Under the pieces are notes generated by a model. That model was not told the DNA's origin. It did not search any database and saw only the letters and a program-made list of their open reading frames with translations. The position numbers were made by a program, and so were the translations under genes. From Micrococcales bacterium UBA7472 (GTDB lineage: Bacteria; Actinomycetota; Actinomycetes; Actinomycetales; Microbacteriaceae), in contig DLOY01000056.1 of NCBI GenBank assembly GCA_002478545.1, positions 1 through 14,055 of the forward strand: a stretch of 14,055 bases of DNA. The letters are read 5' to 3'. This document shows, piece after piece, positions 1-6,451 of this stretch; the stretch's first letter is position 1, and each line of letters begins with the position of its first letter.

Positions 1-570
1 CAAGAGTCCAGGCTTGGTTGGCTCGTAATTCTGGGTTCAATTCCCGTCGTGGTGCTTGGATTGGTATTTCAGGACCAAGTTGAATCAGATGTCAGGCAAC
101 TTTGGGTCATTGCTATCGCTTTGATTGTTTTTGGACTGGGGCTCGGCTTAGCCGATTACTTCGGATCGAAGACTAAAGAGTTGGATGAGCTAAACGTGAA
201 ATCCGGACTCATTTTCGGGCTTGGCCAAGCCCTTGCTCTAATTCCAGGGGTTTCACGCTCCGGGGGAACCATAACGGTGGGGCGCTTGATGGGTTTTACT
301 CGCGCCGCTTCGGCTAGATACAGCTTTCTGCTGGCGATACCGGCCGTATTGGCCTCGGGGGCCTATCAGTTTCTCAAGAGCTATCAAGATCTGCCATCCG
401 ATTTGATTTTTGGAACCGCGGTAGCAACGCTTGTCAGCGGAGTCGTCGGCTATCTGGTCATCGCCTGGCTTTTGAAGTACCTGGAGCGAGGCTCGTTCCT
501 ACCCTTTGTGATTTGGAGAATTACGGTCGGAACGCTGCTGCTCGTCGGCTTGTCGTTAGGAGCGATTTAG
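1..570 (+). CDS. uppP: Undecaprenyl-diphosphate phosphatase UppP, 5'-truncated by window
   Basis: The frame is open from base 1, so the start lies outside the window; 189 residues are visible against about 270-280 for the family, so roughly the first third is missing. UppP is an integral membrane enzyme that dephosphorylates undecaprenyl diphosphate, regenerating the lipid carrier for peptidoglycan and other envelope polymers. The visible part carries the family signature PGVSRSGGTI (visible residues 82-91), followed by the conserved RxxAxRYSFLLAIP stretch (101-114) and hydrophobic helices up to the C-terminus. The other conserved motif (an E-rich segment near the N-terminus) would be in the missing part. 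Its TAG stop overlaps the TAA stop of the convergent PAC2 gene, so no room is left for a classical terminator. Identification is firm. Confidence 0.96.
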   Translation, partial: QESRLGWLVILGSIPVVVLGLVFQDQVESDVRQLWVIAIALIVFGLGLGLADYFGSKTKELDELNVKSGLIFGLGQALALIPGVSRSGGTITVGRLMGFTRAASARYSFLLAIPAVLASGAYQFLKSYQDLPSDLIFGTAVATLVSGVVGYLVIAWLLKYLERGSFLPFVIWRITVGTLLLVGLSLGAI

Positions 571-1430
571 GACTTTGGGCGATCCTGGGAATCTGGCCGA
601 TCGTTGAGATAACGCTCGAACTCTCTAGCCAATGCCTCACCGGATACCTGCTCTGAGTCCCAGGCGTCTCTGGCTTTTTCTAGCTGTGAAACATAGGAAA
701 GCATCTCTTCATCGGAGGCGGTCATGTCGTCCACCCCGCGCTCCCATTCAAAGGCCTGCTCAGCCAGTGCCGAGCTGTCGAAACTAAATCCTGTGAGTTC
801 AAGAATTTCACTAAGAAAGCCAATAGCGGCCTTTGGGTTAGTGGTGTTGTGAACGTAGTGTGGGACTGAACCCCAGAGCGAGAGAACCGGGATTCCCTCG
901 GCCTCAAAGGCTTGCCCCAATACGGTGAGGATTCCGACTGGGCCCTGGTAAGTCGAGGGTTCGATTGCATAGCGCTCCATGAGTTGCTGATTCATGGAAG
1001 ATTTGAAAACCTGCATCGGTCTGGTGTGGGGGACATCAGCCAGCATCGCACCGAGCATTACTACCGCATCAATCTCACGGTCTTGGACCATTTCCAAGAT
1101 TTCAGCCGCAAAGCTCAGCCAGCGACGAGAGGGCTCTGTACCTAGCAGCAGGTAGAGCCGATCAAGTTCGGGACGCTCGGCTATTTGCTCAGGGCTCGCC
1201 TGCAATAGCTCGCAGCCCGGCCAAGATAGAACGCGATTTCCCTCACCATCGAACTCAATGATTGGGCGAGAGAACTGAAAATCAAAATAGTCCTCTGGGT
1301 CTACGGCCTCTAGGGTCTGGGCGCCGATTTGCTCGGCGATCGCCTTTAGGGCTCCTGAAGCGGCCTCGGTAGCATCGTTCCAGCCCTCAAAGGCGACCAG
1401 CAAGATTCGTCCGGTTAGCATGCTCTCCAC
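567..1430 (-). CDS. PAC2-family protein (proteasome assembly chaperone-like)
   Basis: A 287-residue protein of the bacterial PAC2 family, named after the eukaryotic proteasome assembly chaperone PAC2. Its biochemical role in bacteria is not established. Recognisable family stretches are AFEGWNDA (13-20), DYFDFQFSRP (47-56), LGAMLADVPHTRP (126-138), YQGPVGILTVL (161-171) and WGSVPHYV (186-193). The C-terminal 70 residues are acidic and helical. The start is a GTG with AGG seven bases upstream; an ATG three codons later (codon ending at 1421) is an equal alternative, with GGAG three bases before it. The gene diverges from the HAD gene and converges on uppP. In other actinobacteria this family lies near the proteasome locus, but here no proteasome genes remain nearby (see findings). 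Family assignment is confident; function is unknown. Confidence 0.9.
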   Translation of the reverse strand: MESMLTGRILLVAFEGWNDATEAASGALKAIAEQIGAQTLEAVDPEDYFDFQFSRPIIEFDGEGNRVLSWPGCELLQASPEQIAERPELDRLYLLLGTEPSRRWLSFAAEILEMVQDREIDAVVMLGAMLADVPHTRPMQVFKSSMNQQLMERYAIEPSTYQGPVGILTVLGQAFEAEGIPVLSLWGSVPHYVHNTTNPKAAIGFLSEILELTGFSFDSSALAEQAFEWERGVDDMTASDEEMLSYVSQLEKARDAWDSEQVSGEALAREFERYLNDRPDSQDRPKS

Positions 1431-1444
1431 TTCTTTACCTACAA

Positions 1445-1450
1445 ACTCTA
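1445..1450 (-). promoter_or_regulatory. Candidate -10 element (TAGAGT) of the PAC2 gene
   Basis: On the minus strand TAGAGT, followed by TTG, fits the actinobacterial TAnnnT -10 pattern and lies 14 bases before the GTG at 1430. Transcription would begin near 1438 and give a very short leader containing AGG. It lies back to back with the HAD-gene -10 element at 1465-1470, so each would occupy the other's upstream region. Only 47 bp separate the two start codons. No clear -35 is visible. This is pattern-based inference. Confidence 0.3.
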
Positions 1451-1464
1451 AAGCACTTAGTAAC

Positions 1465-1470
1465 TAGACT
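1465..1470 (+). promoter_or_regulatory. Candidate -10 element (TAGACT), leaderless HAD/operon start
   Basis: TAGACT ends eight positions before the A of the ATG at 1478, so transcription would start at or next to the start codon. The only Shine-Dalgarno-like triplet (AGG) directly abuts the ATG, too close to work, which supports a leaderless mRNA. CAAACTC at 1442-1448 lies 17 bases before the hexamer; the same heptamer at the same distance precedes the lnt element. This would be the main promoter of the nine-gene operon. Confidence 0.45.
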
Positions 1471-1477
1471 TCTCAGG

Positions 1478-2137
1478 ATGCCAAACAGCTTTCCAGCCGC
1501 CGTCCTATGGGACATGGACGGCACCCTAATCGACAGCGAGCCATTTTGGCTTCTGAGCGAGTCGCGTCTTGCTGCCGACTACGGAACAGTTTGGACTGAA
1601 GCTCACGGTCATGAGCTGATCGGTAAGTCCCTCTATGACTCTTCCGCAATTATCAAAGAGCGTCTTTCAATCAAGGATCTATCTATCCAAGAAGTCATCG
1701 ATAGGTTGACCGATGACGTCGTTTCTCACCTCAAGAGCCAGCTGCCTTGGCGACCTGGTGCGCTAGAGCTACTCATGGGTATCAAGCAGGCGGGGATTCC
1801 AACCGCTCTGGTCACCATGTCCATGCGACGCATGGCTTTAGCCGTTGCCGACCAGATCCCATTTCAAGCATTTGACGAGGTGGTTGCGGGTGACGACGTG
1901 GTCCGAGGGAAGCCAGATCCCGAGCCTTATCTAAAGGCCGCTGAACTGCTCGGAGTAGATCCCACCCAATGCATAGCTTTTGAGGATTCGAGAACGGGGT
2001 TGGCGAGCGCCGAAGCGGCCGGTTGCGTGGCGGTTGGGATCCCAAACATCGTTCCGATTCCGCAGGCCCCAGGGCGCATCCTTTTTGACTCACTTGCCGA
2101 ACTGGACATTGAAACCCTTAGGAGGCTGAGACGATGA
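1478..2137 (+). CDS. HAD-superfamily hydrolase (phosphatase/phosphoglucomutase-like, subfamily I)
   Basis: A 219-residue haloacid-dehalogenase-fold phosphohydrolase. All four catalytic motifs are visible: motif I DMDGT with nucleophile Asp12 and acid Asp14, motif II around Thr113 in LVTMS, motif III Lys145 in GKPDP, and motif IV acidic pair Glu169-Asp170 in FEDSRTG. The helical cap lies between motifs I and II (about residues 20-95), as in beta-phosphoglucomutase-like and phosphoglycolate-phosphatase-like members, so a small phosphorylated metabolite is the likely substrate; the exact one cannot be told. Start is the ATG six codons before the conserved beta strand, probably leaderless. Its stop overlaps the trmI start (ATGA), so it is translationally coupled to the tRNA methyltransferase. 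A related gene near trmI is, as I recall, common in actinobacteria. Confidence 0.93.
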   Translation: MPNSFPAAVLWDMDGTLIDSEPFWLLSESRLAADYGTVWTEAHGHELIGKSLYDSSAIIKERLSIKDLSIQEVIDRLTDDVVSHLKSQLPWRPGALELLMGIKQAGIPTALVTMSMRRMALAVADQIPFQAFDEVVAGDDVVRGKPDPEPYLKAAELLGVDPTQCIAFEDSRTGLASAEAAGCVAVGIPNIVPIPQAPGRILFDSLAELDIETLRRLRR

Positions 2138-3096
2138 ATCACATCTTCAAGCCGGGGGATAAGGTGCAACTCACGGGTCCAAAGGGAAGACTCAACACTG
2201 TAACCCTGGTGCCCGGAGGACGATTTGGAACCCACAAAGGTGACCTGATGCACGATGACGTGATTGGTCAACCTGAGGGAAGCATCATCGCCAATCAAAA
2301 CGGGATTGAGTACCTGGCGCTTAAGCCGCTGCTCACGGACTACGTGCTTTCGATGCCGCGCGGCGCAGCGATTGTTTACCCTAAAGACGCCGGTCAAATT
2401 GTCGTAGAGGGAGATATTTACCCTGGTGCAACCGTAATTGAGGCAGGGGTGGGTTCTGGTGCCCTCTCCTCGTACCTCATCCGTGCAATCGGTCCAGAGG
2501 GCAAACTAATCTCGTTTGAAAAGCGAGATGAGTTTGCTCAGATTGCTCAGGCGAACGTTGCAAACCAGCTCGGCTACAGACCGCAGAATTGGACGGTAGT
2601 CCTTGGTGAATTGCAGACAGCCTTGCCCGGAGCGGTTGCCGATGCGAGCGTGGACCGAGCTGTCCTTGACATGCTTGCCCCTTGGGATTGCGTAGCTGCT
2701 GTAGCAAACGCATTGCGACCAGGTGGACTGGTGATTGTTTATGTGGCAACCGTCACTCAGCTATCGAGGACAGTTGAGGCGATCAAGGACCATGGCGGAT
2801 TCACAACCCCAAACGCCTGGGAATCAATGGTGCGCGGCTGGCATGTTGAAGGCCTAGCAGTTAGACCAGACCACAGAATGATTGCCCACACCGGGTTCTT
2901 GCTCACTGCCAGGAGATTGGCTCCTGGCGCAGTGCTTCCAGAATTCAAGCAGCGCCGAGCCTCTAAGTCTGACTTCTCGCAGGAGGACATGGAGATCTGG
3001 TTACCCGGAGCCATTGGCCAAAGGCCGATAAGTGAGAAAAAGCTAAGAAAAACCGTTCGCAAGGTCACTCAAGAGTTTGACGAGCGAGAGAATTAG
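2134..3096 (+). CDS. trmI: tRNA (adenine-58-N1)-methyltransferase TrmI
   Basis: A 320-residue SAM-dependent enzyme that forms m1A58 in the T-loop of tRNA; homotetrameric in characterised relatives (M. tuberculosis Rv2118c, Thermus TrmI). A small N-terminal beta domain (about 1-70) precedes YPKDAGQI (82-89), typical of the family. Then follow SAM motif I EAGVGSGALS (103-112), an acidic ribose-binding position in SFEKR (127-131), the catalytic-site segment VLDMLAPW with Asp179 (177-184), and the C-terminal RPDHRMIAHTGFL (244-256). The C-terminal tail is longer than in some relatives, basic and charged. Start overlaps the upstream stop by four bases (ATGA). In many actinobacteria this gene is followed directly by the proteasomal ATPase gene; here the next gene is the FKBP lipoprotein after 18 bases. 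Confidence 0.96.
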   Translation: MNHIFKPGDKVQLTGPKGRLNTVTLVPGGRFGTHKGDLMHDDVIGQPEGSIIANQNGIEYLALKPLLTDYVLSMPRGAAIVYPKDAGQIVVEGDIYPGATVIEAGVGSGALSSYLIRAIGPEGKLISFEKRDEFAQIAQANVANQLGYRPQNWTVVLGELQTALPGAVADASVDRAVLDMLAPWDCVAAVANALRPGGLVIVYVATVTQLSRTVEAIKDHGGFTTPNAWESMVRGWHVEGLAVRPDHRMIAHTGFLLTARRLAPGAVLPEFKQRRASKSDFSQEDMEIWLPGAIGQRPISEKKLRKTVRKVTQEFDEREN

Positions 3097-3114
3097 AGAA
3101 ACGAAAGAAGCTAA

Positions 3115-4083
3115 ATGAAGAAATTGGTCGCGCTGCTAGTTCCAGCACTTCTCCTATCAGGCTGTGCCGCGACGGAATCAGCTCCGCTCACCGGCTATGC
3201 CCTACTAAGCCAAGGCTTGGAGTCAAACTGCGAGGCCTTCTCAGGCGGAGATGCCATCGAGCAGGTGAGTGTCGAGGGAGAGTTTGGCAGCGAACCAACC
3301 ATTGACTTCCCAACTCCGTTAGTTGGTTCTGGCATCGAGACCAAGGTCTTCATCGAGGGTAGTGGTGGCGCGTTGGTTGGTGCTCAGCGAGTTGCTTTGC
3401 ACTTCACCGGATTCAATGCCTCAACCGGTGAGCAGTTCCAGGGCAGCGAGTTTGGTACCGAGGACTACATCATCCAAGACCTAATCGCAGACTCAAAGCC
3501 TGACTTCTGCAAGGCCCTCACTGGGGTGAAGGTTGGCTCCAGAGTTGGAGTGCTTCTAGACGCAGCAAATGCCCATGAAGGTGCCGGAGTTGAATCACTC
3601 GGCATCGGTGCCGAGGATGCAATTTTGTTCGTCTTTGATGTCGTTGATGCCTATCTGCCAAAGGCGAACGGTGACGCCAAAGCTCCGGAAGCTGGTCTTC
3701 CTGCCGTGATCCTTGCGCCATCAGGCCAGCCGGGAATCCAACTTCCAGCTACTGATGCTCCAGCTGAATTCAAGCGATCCGTGCTGATTGAGGGCAAGGG
3801 TGAGGAGATCGCAATCGGAGACACCGTCGTGGTTCACTACTCAGGTTGGACCTGGGACGGCACCCAGTTCGACAGCTCATGGGAGCGCGGTGCACCGGCA
3901 TCTTTCCAGGTCAACTCCGAGGGTTTGATTGAGGGATTCGTGCAGGCGCTAGAGGGAGTCAAGGTCGGCTCCCAGGTTGTTGCAGTCATCCCACCAGAGC
4001 TCGGCTATGGTGACAATGCGCAGGGGGCAATTCCGGCAGGATCCACCCTGGTATTCGTAGTAGACGTTCTAGGTAAGGAATAG
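3115..4083 (+). CDS. Surface lipoprotein with two FKBP-type peptidyl-prolyl isomerase domains
   Basis: 322 residues. The N-terminus has a short basic start, a hydrophobic core and the lipobox LLSG-C with Cys17, so it is predicted to be an exported lipoprotein on the outer face of the membrane. An N-terminal FKBP-like domain (about 75-180) keeps the fold pattern (HFTGF, QFQGSE, GVKVGSRV) but lacks the usual active-site acidic residue after QF and the PPELGYG loop, so it is probably inactive. The C-terminal domain (about 222-322) is canonical: HYSGW (Tyr242), QFDSS (Phe252, Asp253), LIEGF, VIPPELGYG (Tyr298) and IPAGSTLVFVVDV. Apart from Cys17 the only cysteines are Cys39 and Cys132, a possible disulphide. 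A GAAAGAAG-like ribosome site precedes the ATG. Likely role is folding of exported proteins. FKBP genes beside pafB also occur, as I recall, in other Micrococcales. Confidence 0.93.
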   Translation: MKKLVALLVPALLLSGCAATESAPLTGYALLSQGLESNCEAFSGGDAIEQVSVEGEFGSEPTIDFPTPLVGSGIETKVFIEGSGGALVGAQRVALHFTGFNASTGEQFQGSEFGTEDYIIQDLIADSKPDFCKALTGVKVGSRVGVLLDAANAHEGAGVESLGIGAEDAILFVFDVVDAYLPKANGDAKAPEAGLPAVILAPSGQPGIQLPATDAPAEFKRSVLIEGKGEEIAIGDTVVVHYSGWTWDGTQFDSSWERGAPASFQVNSEGLIEGFVQALEGVKVGSQVVAVIPPELGYGDNAQGAIPAGSTLVFVVDVLGKE

Positions 4084-4089
4084 CCAAAG

Positions 4090-5022
4090 ATGGGTAAACA
4101 GACTCCTGCGGAGCGCCTGTTTACCCTGACCTGCTGTTTGGTTGCGGCCCAGAGCTACGGGGTGAGTAAGCGACAACTTTTGGAAAGCGTCGCTGGCTAC
4201 GCGGAGAACAAAACCCAAGATGCTCGCGATCGGATGTTCGAACGCGACAAGGATTTGCTCCGCGCAATGGGTATTCAGCTCGAGGTAATTGACGGTGAAG
4301 GCTCCGATGATCCAGAGGCAACACGGTATCGGCTGACCAAGCAAGCCTTTGACTGGCCGAAAGACTTCACCCTGAATGAGCGCCACATGCAGCTGTTGGA
4401 GCTCGCCGCAAAGGCCTGGAACCACCAGAGTCTTGGTCAAGAGGCGCAGTCAGCACTCACCAGGATGCGAGCATTCGGAGCAGCTTATGAACAGCAAAGT
4501 CTGCAGGTGGTCTCGCCGAGGCTATTTGCAAAAGACCCGAATTTCACCCCAATTGCCGAGGCAATCGATCGGGGTGTTCAAATCGAGGTTCAGTATCAGA
4601 AACCAGGTTCGGCACCGGAGCTAAAGCTCTTGAACCCCGTCAGATTGCGCTTCAAGGCCGGGCAGTGGCTCCTTTTGGCCAGTGATAACGGGGAGTTGAA
4701 GAACTACTTGCTTCGCCGAATGGTCTCAAAAGTTGCTCTAAGTGACCTGGCATCACATAGCGTGGATGCTCTGGATATAGAGGCTGCGGAGTTATCGCTG
4801 GAAGCTCACATCCAGTCGCAGCAGGCAACACTTGAGCTACGCCCAGGCTCTGAAGCCTGGTATCACTTCGGCGGTGACCGCGTTCAAGTTGCATACATGG
4901 ACCGAGAGTTGTTTGCGGAGGAGCTGATCGATTTGGGCATGGATGTGAAAATCTTGGAGCCCAAGTCGCTAGCCGATTACGTGACAGACCAATTGCAGGC
5001 GGTGATTGACAGCCATGCCTAA
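4090..5022 (+). CDS. pafB: WYL-domain transcriptional regulator PafB
   Basis: 310 residues, about the usual length. An N-terminal winged-helix segment (about 6-62) with ERLFTLTCCLVA and a recognition-helix region ending in ERDKDLLRAMGI is typical of PafB. A WYL-like domain (about 150-215) and a C-terminal extension follow. The WYL signature itself reads WLLL (193-196), so the central tyrosine is replaced. PafB and PafC form a heteromeric activator of the LexA/RecA-independent DNA-damage response in mycobacteria; the name derives from a position beside the Pup ligase gene pafA, not from a role in pupylation. The ATG lies six bases after the FKBP stop, and AAGGA at the end of the FKBP gene serves as ribosome site. 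It is coupled to pafC by overlap. Confidence 0.93.
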   Translation: MGKQTPAERLFTLTCCLVAAQSYGVSKRQLLESVAGYAENKTQDARDRMFERDKDLLRAMGIQLEVIDGEGSDDPEATRYRLTKQAFDWPKDFTLNERHMQLLELAAKAWNHQSLGQEAQSALTRMRAFGAAYEQQSLQVVSPRLFAKDPNFTPIAEAIDRGVQIEVQYQKPGSAPELKLLNPVRLRFKAGQWLLLASDNGELKNYLLRRMVSKVALSDLASHSVDALDIEAAELSLEAHIQSQQATLELRPGSEAWYHFGGDRVQVAYMDRELFAEELIDLGMDVKILEPKSLADYVTDQLQAVIDSHA

Positions 5023-5962
5023 ACAAGAACTTGGAGCCGAAGAGCAGTTTAACCTGGCGCTTTCGATAGTCGGGCTGGTGCTTCGGGAGGGTCCGCACGA
5101 CGTAGTGGAACTGGCGCGGTATTTCCAGGTCAGCGAAGCTGCTATCAAAAAAGCCGTGCTCACTATTGCAAACAGTGAAGATATGACCAGGTTTGAAACA
5201 CACTTCTATGTTGACGAAGAAGCGCTAGAAGATGGCGAAGTAGCGCTGAACTTGGGTGTCGGACGGCTCGACACTCCACCGAAGCTCTCTGGTAAGCAAG
5301 CGGCAGCTATCGCTGCGGGACTGGAGTATCTGAGCGCTGTAAAGCCGTTTTCGGAAAGTGAGGAGCTTTCTGAGTTGCGCCGACTGTTTGGGTCAACGGC
5401 CAAAACATCTCAAGTCAGCTCCCCAAGTGTTGATTTGAGCTTAGACGCGGTCCAAAAAGCCATCGTTTCGGAGCTTCAGGTGGAAATTGACTACCTCAAC
5501 CAGCTTGGAGAGCGCTCGCTTCGCGCAGTTGATCCGCTGCGCTTGGATCTCTGGCAGGGTCGTTACTACCTCAGGGGATGGTGTCACAAGAACCAAGATC
5601 TGAGGGCATTCAGGCTAGATCGAGTAATTGAAATCAAAGCGACGAACAAATCGATTTCGTCCAACGCTCGAAACGCCAAGTTGCCAGATGATTCTTTTGG
5701 GGAATCCGAAACGGAACAGGTCGTAAAGCTCGAAGTTGAAAAGACTGCAACTGAGATCTTCTGGAACTTCCCCTTGGTCTCTCAGGCACAAGAGCGCGAT
5801 GGGGTAGTGGTTGGTGAAATCAGAGTTGGCAGCTTCGCTGCCTTGGCCAGGCACATAGCAAAGTTTGGTGGTCGGGCAAGAGTGCTAGCTCCCGTCGAGG
5901 CAAAGAACGCAGTTGCACAGTTCGCCAAACGAACGCTGAATTTAGAGACAGCGGAGGACTGA
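5015..5962 (+). CDS. pafC: WYL-domain transcriptional regulator PafC
   Basis: 315 residues from the preferred ATG, which overlaps the pafB stop by eight bases and has GGTGA nine bases before it. A TTG three codons earlier (5006) is a less likely alternative. An N-terminal winged-helix-like region (about 8-65: LALSIVGLVL, VVELARYFQVSEAAIKKAV) is followed by a linker and the WYL domain (about 150-205) with VDPLRLDLWQGRYYL and FRLDRV. Here the signature is YYL (184-186), closer to consensus than in PafB. The C-terminal domain ends in the usual helical segment. It is the partner of PafB in the DNA-damage regulator. A GGAGG five bases before the next gene lies inside its 3' end. Confidence 0.93.
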   Translation: MPKQELGAEEQFNLALSIVGLVLREGPHDVVELARYFQVSEAAIKKAVLTIANSEDMTRFETHFYVDEEALEDGEVALNLGVGRLDTPPKLSGKQAAAIAAGLEYLSAVKPFSESEELSELRRLFGSTAKTSQVSSPSVDLSLDAVQKAIVSELQVEIDYLNQLGERSLRAVDPLRLDLWQGRYYLRGWCHKNQDLRAFRLDRVIEIKATNKSISSNARNAKLPDDSFGESETEQVVKLEVEKTATEIFWNFPLVSQAQERDGVVVGEIRVGSFAALARHIAKFGGRARVLAPVEAKNAVAQFAKRTLNLETAED

Positions 5963-6262
5963 ATGGAATGGCTTTACCTTGGCATAGTCCTTGGAGCGGG
6001 ATACGTTTTGGCTCTTGCGGGCTACAAACTTTGGCTTTCAACGAGGTCCTTGCTTGGGCAAATCAAGCAAACAGAAGCTGCCCTGGGAAGCTTTGGACCG
6101 GAGGATTTTGAGCTGGAGCCAGCTAAGCCGAGTGCCCCGGAGGATCTCGCTAGGTTACTTCGCGCTAGAAAAGCGATGCAGAAGCGCAAAGCGCAGGAGC
6201 GCGAGGAAAGACAGCGTAGACTGGTGGCTCGAATCAGCTCAATCAACATAGACAGAAGGTGA
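5963..6262 (+). CDS. Small single-pass membrane protein with basic coiled-coil tail, unknown function
   Basis: 99 residues, no family I can name. One hydrophobic helix (about 3-25, LYLGIVLGAGYVLALAGYKL) is followed by a polar linker (26-60) with an acidic, proline-containing stretch. The C-terminal helix (about 60-90) is densely charged, rich in Arg, Lys, Glu and Gln, and could form a coiled coil or contact nucleic acid or acidic lipid. It is probably a real gene: GGAGG lies five bases before the ATG, the ATG follows the pafC TGA directly, and tatA begins three bases after its stop. An N-out or N-in orientation is not certain; positive residues after the helix suggest a cytoplasmic tail. Its overall plan (one N-terminal helix, then charged tail) resembles TatA/TatB, but the TatA hinge motif is absent. 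Confidence 0.8.
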   Translation: MEWLYLGIVLGAGYVLALAGYKLWLSTRSLLGQIKQTEAALGSFGPEDFELEPAKPSAPEDLARLLRARKAMQKRKAQEREERQRRLVARISSINIDRR

Positions 6263-6265
6263 GCA

Positions 6266-6451
6266 ATGAGGATCGAAAGTTGGCAGTGGATTGTCATCCT
6301 CGTAATCGTTTTGCTTTTCTGGGGAGCACCGAAGCTTCCTGCCCTAACCAAGAGCGTTGCAGAGTCTCTGCAGATCTTCCGCAAGGAGATCAAGAAGCCA
6401 GAGGCTGAAGGCTCAAAGAAGGGCGAAGAAGGCGAGAAGCAGAAGGACTAA
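6266..6451 (+). CDS. tatA: Sec-independent protein translocase subunit TatA
   Basis: 61 residues. A short N-terminal segment and one transmembrane helix (about 7-20) lead to the hinge WGAPKLPALTKS, an amphipathic helix (about 22-42, with SLQIFRKEIKK) and a charged, disordered tail. That order is diagnostic of TatA. TatA oligomers form the transport-active assembly that moves folded twin-arginine proteins across the membrane with TatC. The usual Phe-Gly before the amphipathic helix appears as Trp-Gly. AAGGTGAG lies just before the ATG, and the TAA stop shares its last A with the tatC ATG. No tatB is in the window; in actinobacteria it usually lies elsewhere. Confidence 0.95.
   Translation: MRIESWQWIVILVIVLLFWGAPKLPALTKSVAESLQIFRKEIKKPEAEGSKKGEEGEKQKD

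Noticed and set aside
580..603. CGATC/GATCG inverted repeat near the uppP/PAC2 junction as a terminator
   Set aside because: The stem is only five base pairs with a long loop, no T-run follows, and it lies inside the PAC2 coding sequence.
1927..2397. 156-codon minus-strand open frame across the HAD/trmI junction
   Set aside because: It lies antisense to two well-supported genes, has no motif and no ribosome site.
5006..5014. TTG start of pafC at 5006
   Set aside because: The ATG at 5015 is a better codon with GGTGA at a good distance; the TTG would add only three residues. It is not excluded, only less likely.
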